Origin: Alloalcanivorax balearicus MACL04
GTDB lineage: Bacteria; Pseudomonadota; Gammaproteobacteria; Pseudomonadales; Alcanivoracaceae
DNA length: 64,000 nt
Direction of reading: 5' to 3'
Assembly: GCF_025532145.1 (NCBI RefSeq)
Contig: NZ_ARXS01000002.1
Coordinates: 248,001 to 312,000, forward strand
Positions 33,546-42,430 of the stretch are shown here, piece by piece (the stretch's first letter is position 1; each line of letters begins with the position of its first letter). The notes below the pieces were generated by a model. That model saw only the letters and a program-made list of their open reading frames with translations. It was not told where the DNA came from and searched no databases. The translations under genes were made by a program, and so were the position numbers.

Positions 33546-35501
33546 CTAACCGTCTCGCTGATTCGGCGGTGTCAGCCCGTGCTTGCGCATGCGACGGTAG
33601 ACGGTGGGACGGGATACGCCCAATTCCCGGGCCACCGCGCTGATCATCCATTGGTGGCGTTTCAGGATCGACAGCAGGCCGGCGCGTTGCGGGTCACCAT
33701 CATCGGCATCATCCACAATAACTGATGTGGTGCCGGGGCCGATCACCTGGGCCAGACATTCTTCCGGCAGATCGTTCACCGTGATTTGCTCGCCATCGCA
33801 GGTGGCTTCGGCAAAATTCAGGGCGTTCACCAATTGGCGGATGTTGCCGGGCCAGGGGCAGGCCAGCAACGCGCTCATGGCGTCCGCGCGTAACTGCAGC
33901 CTCGGTTGCCCGACGGCGCGGGCCAGTTGGCTCATCACCGAGACGATCACATGTTGCTTGTCCGCCCGTTCTCTGAGTGCCGGCAGTCGCAGCGTGGCGC
34001 CGTTGAGCCGGTAGTAAAGATCCTCACGAAAATCGCCGTCGGCGATCAATCTGGCCGGATCCCGATGCGTGGCGGCGATCACCCGGCAGTCCACCGACAC
34101 CGGCCGTTCCGAGCCCAGCGGCAGCACTTCCCCTTCCGCCAATACCCTTAGCAGCCGGGTCTGCAACGTCAACGGCATGTCGCCGATTTCGTCCAGGAAC
34201 AAGGTGCCGCCGTGGGCTTGCTGGATCAGGCCGCGCATGCCCTTGGCGCGGGCGCCGGTGAAGGTGCCCGGGCTGTAGCCGAACAATTCGCTTTCGATCA
34301 GGGATTCGGGGATGGCGGCGCAGTTCACCGCTACGAACGGTTTGTGCCGGCGCGGCCCGGCGTCGTGAATGGCCCGTGCCAGCACCTCCTTGCCGGTGCC
34401 GGTTTCCCCCAGGATCAACAGGCTCACGTCCCGTTGCCGCAGACGCTTGGCCAGCTTCAGGGTGCGGCGCATGGCCGGATCGTCGGCCGCCAGCCGGTCC
34501 AGCTCCGGTACCGGCTCCTCCGGGATCAACGCTTGCGGCGCGGCGGGCCGGGCCGGCCGGCGCGGTTCGATCAGGCTGCCGAACAGAGTGCTGCCAAGGG
34601 CCTGTACCCGAAAGGCACGCACCTGGTCCTCGCAGGCATAGGGGATGGACCAGATATCCCGGGCATCACAATCAAACAGCTCCGGCAGGGCGACATCGCC
34701 GTCGTCCGTGCGAGCCCGGGCCAGCAGGTGCCGGCCGACGCCGTTGGCGGCAAGGACCCGGCCATCGCCGTCGAGCGCGAACAGATACTGGCCGTTGACC
34801 TGCACCAGCTCCCGCGAGGTATCGCAACGGAACACGGTGTGGTGGCGGTAAAGGCGCAGGAAGTAAGCGTCCTCGATCATGCGAGCGTATAGGCGGATCA
34901 AATGCAGGGCGAAGTTCTGGCTGTCCCGGGTCGGCGCGGAATCCAGGGCGGAAATGTCCAGCACCGCCAGTAAGCGTCCCTGGGGATCGGTGATCGGTGC
35001 CGAGGTGCAGGTCAGGCCGATGTGGGTGGCGTCGAAGTGATCCTGGCGATGGCAGGTGAGTGCCTCGACTTCGCGGATGCAGGTGCCCACGGCGCAGGTG
35101 CCGGCATGGTGTTCGTTCCAGTCGGCGCCGAGATAGAGTCCCGCCTGGCGCAGCCGCTGGTCGTGCCGGCGGTCACCCAGGAATTGCACGGTAATGCCGC
35201 GCTGATCGGTGAGCAGCAGCACATAGCCGAGCCGTGCGATCTGACCATACAGCTGCTCGACGCCGGCCCGCGCCACATTGAGAAACTCGTCGGCGCTTTC
35301 CTGATGTTCCCGCAGGGTCTGATGGGTAACGATACGGGCCGGGCGAGGCCGCGCCGGATCCAGGCCGTACTCTTCGATACAGCGTTTCCAGGATCGGGCG
35401 ATCATGGCGTCGCCGGGGGACACGGTGGGGCGATAGCCGCCGTCCGCGTATCGCAGAATGTCGTCGATATGGCGACGTTGTTGCGCGTGCAGGCTGCTCA
35501 T
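33546..35501 (-). CDS. AcoR-like sigma-54-dependent transcriptional activator
   Basis: A 651-residue enhancer-binding protein. In order: a GAF-type sensor region (about residues 70-200), a PAS-like part (about 235-310), the AAA+ domain with Walker A GETGTGKE (365-372), the sigma-54-contact loop reading GTFTGA (412-417, where GAFTGA is usual), Walker B LFLDEIGD, and a C-terminal Fis-type HTH (VARELGVSRPTVYRRMRKHG). The layout matches AcoR, activator of acetoin catabolism. It lies between two operons that each have a sigma-54 promoter match, so it probably controls one or both. Inducer unknown. Confidence 0.9.
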   Translation of the reverse strand: MSSLHAQQRRHIDDILRYADGGYRPTVSPGDAMIARSWKRCIEEYGLDPARPRPARIVTHQTLREHQESADEFLNVARAGVEQLYGQIARLGYVLLLTDQRGITVQFLGDRRHDQRLRQAGLYLGADWNEHHAGTCAVGTCIREVEALTCHRQDHFDATHIGLTCTSAPITDPQGRLLAVLDISALDSAPTRDSQNFALHLIRLYARMIEDAYFLRLYRHHTVFRCDTSRELVQVNGQYLFALDGDGRVLAANGVGRHLLARARTDDGDVALPELFDCDARDIWSIPYACEDQVRAFRVQALGSTLFGSLIEPRRPARPAAPQALIPEEPVPELDRLAADDPAMRRTLKLAKRLRQRDVSLLILGETGTGKEVLARAIHDAGPRRHKPFVAVNCAAIPESLIESELFGYSPGTFTGARAKGMRGLIQQAHGGTLFLDEIGDMPLTLQTRLLRVLAEGEVLPLGSERPVSVDCRVIAATHRDPARLIADGDFREDLYYRLNGATLRLPALRERADKQHVIVSVMSQLARAVGQPRLQLRADAMSALLACPWPGNIRQLVNALNFAEATCDGEQITVNDLPEECLAQVIGPGTTSVIVDDADDGDPQRAGLLSILKRHQWMISAVARELGVSRPTVYRRMRKHGLTPPNQRDG

Positions 35502-35608
35502 GCCCGGGCCTCCGCGGTGGATTGTTGTTCTGTTTTTTGCCTGGAATTCAGACTAGCCCCATGGCCCTGGCGGCTCCATCCGACTTGAGTACTAAATACA
35601 CCCCGTGG

Positions 35609-35626
35609 ACGTTACACCTGTAACGT
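35609..35626. promoter_or_regulatory. Candidate activator-binding palindrome
   Basis: ACGTTACACCTGTAACGT: 8-base perfect arms around CC, about 150 bases upstream of the sigma-54 promoter at 35759. Partial copies follow (CGTTGCACG at 35631, CGTTACG at 35641). Spacing and symmetry fit an upstream activating site for a Fis-type activator, most simply the AcoR-like protein encoded next door. Confidence 0.65.
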
Positions 35627-35758
35627 AAAGCGTTGCACGCCGTTACGCCTGAGAAGACCATGAAGCCCCTCCAAAAGATGTTGCCCTGTACCTGGTTCCA
35701 ATCAAAATTCTTTTCCGAATCAAAGCTCTAAAAGCGAATTGGCGGCCATGTCGGGGGA

Positions 35759-35775
35759 TTGGCACGGCTCCTGCT
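35759..35775 (+). promoter_or_regulatory. Candidate sigma-54 promoter of the monooxygenase-SDR unit
   Basis: TTGGCACGGCTCCTGCT: the -24 element is a perfect TTGGCACG, the -12 element is CTGCT, and exactly 10 bases lie between GG (35761-35762) and GC (35773-35774). It is about 90 bases upstream of the monooxygenase start. Region 35502-35862 holds no other gene. Confidence 0.75.
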
Positions 35776-35862
35776 CTTGTCCCTGCATCTGCCCCGCGTC
35801 CGCATCGACCGCGACGCCGGTGGCGGAACACGAACAACAACAACGCATGCGAGGAGCAAATC

Positions 35863-37662
35863 ATGAGCAACGCAAAAACGCCGAACCATCAAGTGGAACA
35901 CTGGCTCCGTGAATGGGAGCGTACCCTGAGCGGTGACGACCCCACCGCCGCCGCCGAACTGTTCGAGCAAAACGGTTACTGGCGCGATCTGGTCTCTTTC
36001 ACCTGGAACATCAAAACCGTGGAGGGACACGCTGCTCTGCGCGACATGATTGGCGCCACCGTCGCCAACACCAAACCCTTCGGCTGGAACCTGGCCGGTG
36101 ACGCCCGGGAGGAAAACGGCGTGGTGGAAGCCTGGATTACTTTCCAGACCGCGGTGGGACGAGGCCATGGCCACCTGCGTCTGCGTGAGGGAAAGGCCTG
36201 GACTCTGCTGACCACGCTAAAGGAACTGCGGGATTATCCGGAGCAACGTAATGCCCTGCGGCCCAAGGGGGCCCGCCATGGCGTGTTCAAGAACCGTAAA
36301 AGCTGGCTGGAGGAACGCCGCGAGGAGGAAGCGGAGCTGGGTTACAGCCGCCAGCCCTATTGCGTGATCATTGGCGGCGGCCAGGGCGGTATCGGTCTGG
36401 CGGCGCGTCTGCGGCAGTTGAATGTCCCCACCATCGTGGTGGAAAAGAACCCGCGCCCCGGCGACTCCTGGCGCAACCGCTACAAATCCCTGTGTCTGCA
36501 CGATCCGGTCTGGTACGACCACATGCCGTACCTGCCGTTTCCCGATCACTGGCCGGTGTTTTCGCCCAAGGACAAGGTCGGCGACTGGCTGGAGATGTAC
36601 ACCCGGATCATGGAGATCAATTACTGGGGTTCCACTGAATGCACCGGTGCTCGCTATGACGAGCAGGCCGGTGAATGGGTGGTGGACGTGGATCGCGATG
36701 GTGAGCGCGTCACGCTGCGTCCGCAGCAGCTGGTGCTGGCCACTGGCATGTCCGGCATGCCGAATATTCCGGAAATCCCGGGCATGGAAGACTTCCAGGG
36801 CGAGCAGCATCACTCCAGCAAGCACCCCGGAGGTGAAGCCTATGCCGGCAAAAAATGCGTGGTGCTGGGCGCCAATAATTCGGCCCACGACATTTGCGCG
36901 GCCCTGTGGGAACACGGCGCCGACGTCACCATGGTGCAGCGCTCTTCCACTCACGTGATCAAATCGGAAACGCTGATGGATCTGGTGTTGGGGCCGCTGT
37001 ACTCCGAAGAAGCGGTGAATAACGGTATCACCACGGAAATGGCGGACATGACCTTCGCTTCCATTCCCTACAAAGTGATGCCGCAGTTTCACGTTCCGGT
37101 TTATGAACAGGTAGCGGAGAAGGACGTGGATTTCTACCGCCGTCTGCGCGATGCCGGTTTCATGCTGGACTTCGGCGATGACGGTTCCGGTCTGTTCATG
37201 AAATACCTGCGCCGCGGCTCCGGCTATTACATCGATGTGGGCGCCTGCGAGCTGGTGGCCAACGGCGATATCAAGCTGAAAAGTGGTGTCGGCATCGAGC
37301 GTATCAACGCGCATTCGGTGACGCTGACCGACGGTTCCGAGTTGCAGGCGGATCTGATCGTCTACGCCACCGGGTATGGCTCCATGAACGGCTGGGCGGC
37401 GCGCATCATTTCCCAGGAAGTGGCGGATAAGGTGGGTAAATGTTGGGGCATGGGCTCGGACACCACCAAGGACCCGGGCCCCTGGGAAGGCGAATTGCGC
37501 AATATGTGGAAGCCCACCCGGCAGCAGGCGCTCTGGTTCCATGGCGGCAATCTGCACCAGTCCCGGTTCTACTCGCAGTTCCTGGCGCTGCAATTGAAAG
37601 CACGGATGGAAGGCCTGGACACGCCGGTGTATGGCCAGCAGGAAGTGCATCATCTGGCTTGA
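35863..37662 (+). CDS. Flavin-dependent monooxygenase with N-terminal NTF2-like domain
   Basis: A 599-residue protein. Residues 1-130 look like a SnoaL/NTF2-type fold (WLREWERTLSGDDPTAAAEL). From about residue 165 comes an FMO/YUCCA-like flavoprotein: FAD site VIIGGGQGGIGLAARLRQLN, EKNPRPGDSWRNRYKSLCLH, and NAD(P) site CVVLGANNSAHDICAALWEH. The linker FQGEQHHSSKHPGG resembles the FMO identity motif rather than the strict Baeyer-Villiger fingerprint. It probably oxygenates an organic substrate; which one is unknown. Preceded by GCGAGGAGCAAATC and a sigma-54 promoter match, followed by an SDR gene. Confidence 0.85.
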   Translation: MSNAKTPNHQVEHWLREWERTLSGDDPTAAAELFEQNGYWRDLVSFTWNIKTVEGHAALRDMIGATVANTKPFGWNLAGDAREENGVVEAWITFQTAVGRGHGHLRLREGKAWTLLTTLKELRDYPEQRNALRPKGARHGVFKNRKSWLEERREEEAELGYSRQPYCVIIGGGQGGIGLAARLRQLNVPTIVVEKNPRPGDSWRNRYKSLCLHDPVWYDHMPYLPFPDHWPVFSPKDKVGDWLEMYTRIMEINYWGSTECTGARYDEQAGEWVVDVDRDGERVTLRPQQLVLATGMSGMPNIPEIPGMEDFQGEQHHSSKHPGGEAYAGKKCVVLGANNSAHDICAALWEHGADVTMVQRSSTHVIKSETLMDLVLGPLYSEEAVNNGITTEMADMTFASIPYKVMPQFHVPVYEQVAEKDVDFYRRLRDAGFMLDFGDDGSGLFMKYLRRGSGYYIDVGACELVANGDIKLKSGVGIERINAHSVTLTDGSELQADLIVYATGYGSMNGWAARIISQEVADKVGKCWGMGSDTTKDPGPWEGELRNMWKPTRQQALWFHGGNLHQSRFYSQFLALQLKARMEGLDTPVYGQQEVHHLA

Positions 37663-37738
37663 TTGATCTGGGTCAGCAGCGGGCGGGCCCGCCCCGCCTA
37701 TGCTGAATCCCGGGATTCATTGAACAGGAGCAGCGATC

Positions 37739-38515
37739 ATGGAGTTGAAAGGAAAAGTCGCTCTGGTCACCGGTGGTGGCCGGGGTATCGGACAGGGGAT
37801 TGCCCTGGCGTTGGCCGGTGCCGGCGCGGACGTGGCGGTGGCGGATCTGGATCAGGCCATTGCCGAGGAAACCGCCGCCAAGGTGGAGGCCGCGGGGCGA
37901 CGTAGCGTGGCGATTTCCGTCAACGTAGCGCAGCCGGATTCAGTCCGTGCCATGGTGGAAAAGGTGGAGGCGGAGTTGGGCGGCCTGGACATCGCCGTCA
38001 ATAACGCCGGCATCATCAGTATTCAGTCCATCGAGGAACTCACTGCCGAGGACTTCGACCGTATCATGGCGGTGAACGCCAAGGGGGTTTTCCTCTGCAC
38101 CCAGGCCGCGGTGCGGGTGATGCGGCCGCGACGCTGGGGGCGCATCATCAACGTGGCCTCCATCGCCGGCAAGATCGGCTTCCCGGATCTGTCCCATTAC
38201 ACCGCGTCCAAATTCGCGGTGATCGGCTTCACCAACGCGGTGGCCAAGGAAGTGGCCCTGGACGGCATCACCGTCAACGCGTTGTGCCCGGGCATCGTTG
38301 GCACCGGTATGTGGCGTGGCGAGGATGGCCTGGCCGGGCGCTGGCGGGAAGAAGGGGAGAGCGAGGAAGCATCCTGGGCCCGTCACCAGAAAACCCTGCT
38401 GCCCCAGGGCGTGGCGCAAACCCCGGAAGACATGGGGCAACTGGCGGTGTACCTGGCCTGTGCCGAACACGTCACCGGCCAGGCTATCGCCGTGGACGGA
38501 GGGTGTACGCTTTAG
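37739..38515 (+). CDS. Short-chain dehydrogenase/reductase
   Basis: A 258-residue classical SDR. Cofactor motif TGGGRGIG (11-18), NNAG in DIAVNNAGIIS, catalytic Tyr154 and Lys158 in SHYTASKFA, and C-terminal GQAIAVDGGCTL. VADLD after strand 2 suggests NAD(H) rather than NADP(H). Diacetyl/acetoin reductases and many alcohol dehydrogenases look like this, so the substrate is open. It is 76 bases downstream of the monooxygenase and probably in the same sigma-54-controlled unit; one may make an alcohol or ketone the other consumes. Confidence 0.88.
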   Translation: MELKGKVALVTGGGRGIGQGIALALAGAGADVAVADLDQAIAEETAAKVEAAGRRSVAISVNVAQPDSVRAMVEKVEAELGGLDIAVNNAGIISIQSIEELTAEDFDRIMAVNAKGVFLCTQAAVRVMRPRRWGRIINVASIAGKIGFPDLSHYTASKFAVIGFTNAVAKEVALDGITVNALCPGIVGTGMWRGEDGLAGRWREEGESEEASWARHQKTLLPQGVAQTPEDMGQLAVYLACAEHVTGQAIAVDGGCTL

Positions 38516-38603
38516 TTCAGACAGAGAAAGCTTTGAATCCAGAGATTGCTACAAGGCCGCTGTAGGCGGAGATTCTATGGTGCCCAGCAACGCGAATGTG
38601 GTC

Positions 38604-38747
38604 TCCGGTGTTGGGAGATTCGCTTGCAGGCAAGCTCCCACAGCGGCTTCGTAGTCCAAACTGTGGGAGCCAGCCTGCTGGCGAATCCCGGCCTTCCGGT
38701 GTTGGGTATTTGCTTGCAGGCAAGCTTTTACAGCGGCTGCGTGGTCC
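38604..38747. repeat. Tandem REP-like repeat pair
   Basis: Unit A (38604-38657) and unit B (38695-38747) share TCCGGTGTTGGG, then GCTTGCAGGCAAGCT, ACAGCGGCT and a final TAGTCC/TGGTCC, about 80% alike. Between them is an inverted form, ACTGTGGGAGCCAGCCTGCT. Unit A contains a 29-base segment identical to 4409-4437. The pair fills the gap between the convergent SDR and carboxylase genes; 38516-38754 has no gene. Confidence 0.85.
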
Positions 38748-38754
38748 GGCTGCT

Positions 38755-41700
38755 TTAGCCCAGCACCATGATCGCCTGGCCGGCGTTGATCTGCTGGCCT
38801 TCCTGGCGCGCTATATGCAGCACCTGGCCGGCTTCCGGGGCGGTGACTTCGATCTCCATCTTCATGGATTCCAGGATTGCCACCACCTGGCCGGCTTCCA
38901 CATTGTCGCCCTCGGCCACGTTGAGCTGCCAGATGTTGCCGGCGGTGGGAGATTCCACCGGCGTACCTTCCGGCAGGCCTTCGCCGTCGTCGCCATCCAG
39001 ATCCTGTTGCGACTCGAAATGAATCTGGCCGCTTTCCACCCAGCGTTGCAGTTCCTCGTCAAAGGCCCGGTTCCGCTTCCCGGTGAAGGCTCGGATGCTG
39101 TCGTCATTGCGCCGCAGAAAATCCTGATAAGCATTGAGGCTGAACGTGGTCTCTTCCACCTTCAGCGGGTAGTCGCCTTTGGGAAAGTCCCGGCGGATTT
39201 GTTGCAGTTCCCCGGCGCTGACTTCGTAAAAACGAATCTGATCGAAAAACCGTAACAGCCAGGGTTTGGTGAACGCCTCGGTGGTGCGATAGCGGTTCCA
39301 CATTTGCAGGGTACGGCCGACGAACTGATACCCCCCCGGGCCTTCCATGCCATAGACGCACAGATAAGAGCCGCCGATGCCGACGGAGTTTTCCGCGGTC
39401 CAGGTGCGTGCCGGATTGTATTTGGTGGTGACCAGCCGGTGACGAGGATCGTAAGGCGTCGCCACCGGGGCGCCCAGGTAAACATCGCCCAGCCCCATCA
39501 CCACGTAGCTGGCCTCGAACAGAATCCGTTTGACCTCGTCGATGCTGTCGAGGCCATTGATGCGGCGGATGAATTCGATATTGCTCGGACACCAGGGCGC
39601 GTCCTTGCGCACCGATTGCATATATTTCTGGATCGCCAGCCGGCAGGCCTCGTCGTCCCAGCTCAGTGGCAGATGAACGATACGTGACGGCACTTGCAAA
39701 TCATCCTGTTGCTGCAAGGACAGTTCTGCTTCCTTCAATAGCGTTAACAAGGTGTTGCGCGGCAGCTGCCGTGGATCGAAATGAATCTGCAGGGAACGAA
39801 TGCCGGGGGTCAGTTCCAGCACGCCGTCAATCCGCTGCTGCTCCAGCCACAGCATCAGGGCGTGAGCCCGGAAACGCAGGCGCAAATCCAGTTCCAGTGG
39901 ACCGTATTCCACCAGCACATAACGGTCACCGGCGGCTCGGTAGACTACCTCCACACCGGCTTCCTCCTCCGGCAGGCGGTCCAGTACCGGGGTGATCACA
40001 GGGGCGGACTTCACTACCAGTTCGGGTGCGTTCAGGTGTTGCAGACAGCGGTCCTGTTCTTCACACAGACGGTCGGCGTCTTCCAGGGAGACCGGTTGAA
40101 AGCGGACTTTATCCCCGGCTTTCAGTTGTCCCAGTTTCCACAGGTCGGCTTTGATCACCGTGGCGGGACAGACAAAGCCACCGAGCGACGGACCATCCGG
40201 GCCCAGAATCACCGGCATATCGCCGGTGAAATCAATGGTACCCACCGCATAGGCGTTATCGTGGATGTTGGAAGGGTGCATGCCGGCTTCGCCGCCGTCG
40301 CTGCGGGCCCATTCCGGTTTCGGCCCCACCAGGCGTATGCCGGTGCGGCTGGAGTTGTAATGCACCTGCCAATCGCTGCTGAAGAAGGTGGCGATGTCGT
40401 TGTCGGTGAAGAAGTCCGGTGCGCCATGGGGGCCGTAGATGACCCGCAGTGTCCAGGTATCGCGCAGCTTCGGCATCAGCGCGGGTGGCACCTCGATGGC
40501 TTGCGGGACCGCGCCGTGCGGGCTTAGATGCAACACATCGCCGGTACGCAGAGCACGGCCGCCGTGACCGCCAAACTGACCCAGCGTAAAAGTGCTGCGT
40601 GAACCCAGGTAGGCTTCGCATTGAATGCCACTGTCCACGGCTATGTAAGCGCGGGCGCCGGTGCCGTTGACCTTGCCCAGCTTCAGCGTCTGGCCGGCGA
40701 TCACCGTCACCGCCTGGTAGCGGGGCACGGACTCGCCGTCGAGCGTGGCGCCCATATCCGCGCCGGTCAGCGCGATCCGGGTGTCGCGGTTGAAGCGCAG
40801 GGTCGGGCCATTGAGCGTGCATTCCAGGCCGGCCGCATTCTCGTCGTTGCCCAGCAACCGGTTACCGAGGCGGAAACTGAGGCTGTCGAACGGGCCGGAC
40901 GGCGGCACGCCCACCGGCCAGTAGCCGCCGCGCCCGGGATAATCCTGGACGGTGGTCAGGGTACCGCCGGCAAGGACATCCAGGGTATCGGGTTGGTAGC
41001 GGAAGTCGTTCAGATAGCGAGTGGTCATGCGGCCTTGCCGAAACGCCGGGTCGGCGAGGATCGCCAGCACATACTCGCGGTTGGTTTCGATGCCTTCCAC
41101 CAGAGTGTCGCCGAGCGCTTGCTCCAGGGCAGCCAGAGCGCGCTCGCGATCATCCTCGTGAACGATGACCTTGGCCAGCATCGGGTCGTACAGCGGGGAT
41201 ACGGTCAGTCCCGCTTCGATCCAATGGTCCAGCCGCAGCCGTTGGCCGTCCGCTTCAGGAAAACGCACGGTGGTCAGCAGACCGGCGCTGGGTTGGAAAT
41301 CCTTGTTCGGATCCTCGGCATAGAGACGCACCTGGATCGAATGACCGTGCGGCGTGAGATCGCTGGCCAGGTGTTCCAGCGGCGGTAGTTCGCCGGCGGC
41401 CAGCCGCACCATCCAGGACACCAGGTCGGCGCCGTAAACCTGCTCGGTGACGCCGTGCTCCACCTGCAGGCGAGTGTTCACCTCCAGGAAGTAAAAGCGG
41501 TTGGTATCCTGGTCGAGAATGAATTCCACGGTCCCGGCGTTGCGGTACTGCACCGCCGCCATCAGACGCCGTGCGGTGTCGTGCAAAGTGCGCCGAACCT
41601 CTTCGGGAAGATTGGGCGCCGGCGTTTCCTCCACCACTTTTTGATGGCGGCGCTGGGCGGAGCAGTCACGCTCGCCGAGCGTCACCGCCTGGCCTTTTCC

Positions 41701-42345
41701 ATCGCCGAACACCTGCACTTCGATGTGGCGGGCGCGCTCGATGTATTTCTCCAGGAACACGCCGTCGTTGGAAAAGTTGTTGGCGCTGAGCCGGCGCACC
41801 GTATCCCAGGCTTTGCGCAGCGATTCGTCATTGAGGCAAATCTGTATGCCGATACCACCGCCGCCGGCGGTGCTCTTCAACATCACCGGATAGCCGATGT
41901 CGTTGGCGGCGGCCAGAGCTTGTTCCAGATCGGTCAGCAGACCGGTACCCGGCAGCAGCGGTACCTGATTGTCTTCCGCCAGTTGGCGGGCGGTGTGTTT
42001 GAGGCCGAAGTCCCGCATCTGTTGGGGGGTGGGGCCGATAAAGGCGATGCCTTGGGCTTCGCAACGCTCGACGAAATCCGGGTTCTCGCTGAGAAAACCA
42101 TAGCCGGGATGCACCGCGTCGACCTGATGCTCGGCCATCAGCACCAGTAATTTGTCCTGGTCCAGGTAGGTGCTGGCGGCGCTGCCGTCGCCCAGGCAAT
42201 AGGCCTCGTCGGCCAGGCTCACGTGACGGGAATCGGCGTCCGCGTCGGCGTAGACCGCGACGCTGGTGATGCCCAGGGTTTTCAGGGTACGGATGATTCG
42301 AGTGGCGATGGCGCCACGGTTGGCGATCAGTACCTTCTTGAACAT
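38755..42345 (-). CDS. uca: Urea carboxylase / probable guanidine carboxylase
   Basis: A 1196-residue biotin-dependent carboxylase. Domains in order: biotin carboxylase (about 1-450; KSTAGGGGIGIQIC, EFILDQDTNRFYFLEVN), carboxyltransferase halves related to KipA (about 465-770) and KipI (about 780-1050), and a biotinyl domain with Lys1162 in ESMKMEIEV. The riboswitch upstream and the two DUF1989 genes point to guanidine rather than urea as substrate. Asp705 in GTIDFTGDMPV lies where, as I recall, guanidine carboxylases have Asp and urea carboxylases Asn; this should be checked by alignment. No allophanate hydrolase is fused or adjacent. Last gene of the operon. Confidence 0.92.
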   Translation of the reverse strand: MFKKVLIANRGAIATRIIRTLKTLGITSVAVYADADADSRHVSLADEAYCLGDGSAASTYLDQDKLLVLMAEHQVDAVHPGYGFLSENPDFVERCEAQGIAFIGPTPQQMRDFGLKHTARQLAEDNQVPLLPGTGLLTDLEQALAAANDIGYPVMLKSTAGGGGIGIQICLNDESLRKAWDTVRRLSANNFSNDGVFLEKYIERARHIEVQVFGDGKGQAVTLGERDCSAQRRHQKVVEETPAPNLPEEVRRTLHDTARRLMAAVQYRNAGTVEFILDQDTNRFYFLEVNTRLQVEHGVTEQVYGADLVSWMVRLAAGELPPLEHLASDLTPHGHSIQVRLYAEDPNKDFQPSAGLLTTVRFPEADGQRLRLDHWIEAGLTVSPLYDPMLAKVIVHEDDRERALAALEQALGDTLVEGIETNREYVLAILADPAFRQGRMTTRYLNDFRYQPDTLDVLAGGTLTTVQDYPGRGGYWPVGVPPSGPFDSLSFRLGNRLLGNDENAAGLECTLNGPTLRFNRDTRIALTGADMGATLDGESVPRYQAVTVIAGQTLKLGKVNGTGARAYIAVDSGIQCEAYLGSRSTFTLGQFGGHGGRALRTGDVLHLSPHGAVPQAIEVPPALMPKLRDTWTLRVIYGPHGAPDFFTDNDIATFFSSDWQVHYNSSRTGIRLVGPKPEWARSDGGEAGMHPSNIHDNAYAVGTIDFTGDMPVILGPDGPSLGGFVCPATVIKADLWKLGQLKAGDKVRFQPVSLEDADRLCEEQDRCLQHLNAPELVVKSAPVITPVLDRLPEEEAGVEVVYRAAGDRYVLVEYGPLELDLRLRFRAHALMLWLEQQRIDGVLELTPGIRSLQIHFDPRQLPRNTLLTLLKEAELSLQQQDDLQVPSRIVHLPLSWDDEACRLAIQKYMQSVRKDAPWCPSNIEFIRRINGLDSIDEVKRILFEASYVVMGLGDVYLGAPVATPYDPRHRLVTTKYNPARTWTAENSVGIGGSYLCVYGMEGPGGYQFVGRTLQMWNRYRTTEAFTKPWLLRFFDQIRFYEVSAGELQQIRRDFPKGDYPLKVEETTFSLNAYQDFLRRNDDSIRAFTGKRNRAFDEELQRWVESGQIHFESQQDLDGDDGEGLPEGTPVESPTAGNIWQLNVAEGDNVEAGQVVAILESMKMEIEVTAPEAGQVLHIARQEGQQINAGQAIMVLG

Positions 42346-42430
42346 GATGTTGGCTCTGCGGCGATGGCGGGTCGTCCCGCCGTAAGCGTCCGGCTTCCGG
42401 GGTCGTCCCCGGCGCCTTCGATTCTGATCG

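Noticed and set aside
36217-37653. 478-codon minus-strand frame opposite the monooxygenase
   Set aside because: Antisense shadow; low-complexity His/Gly/Val composition.
38604-38747. Possible CRISPR array
   Set aside because: Two diverged units plus an inverted one, irregular spacing, no cas genes; this is a REP-like cluster.
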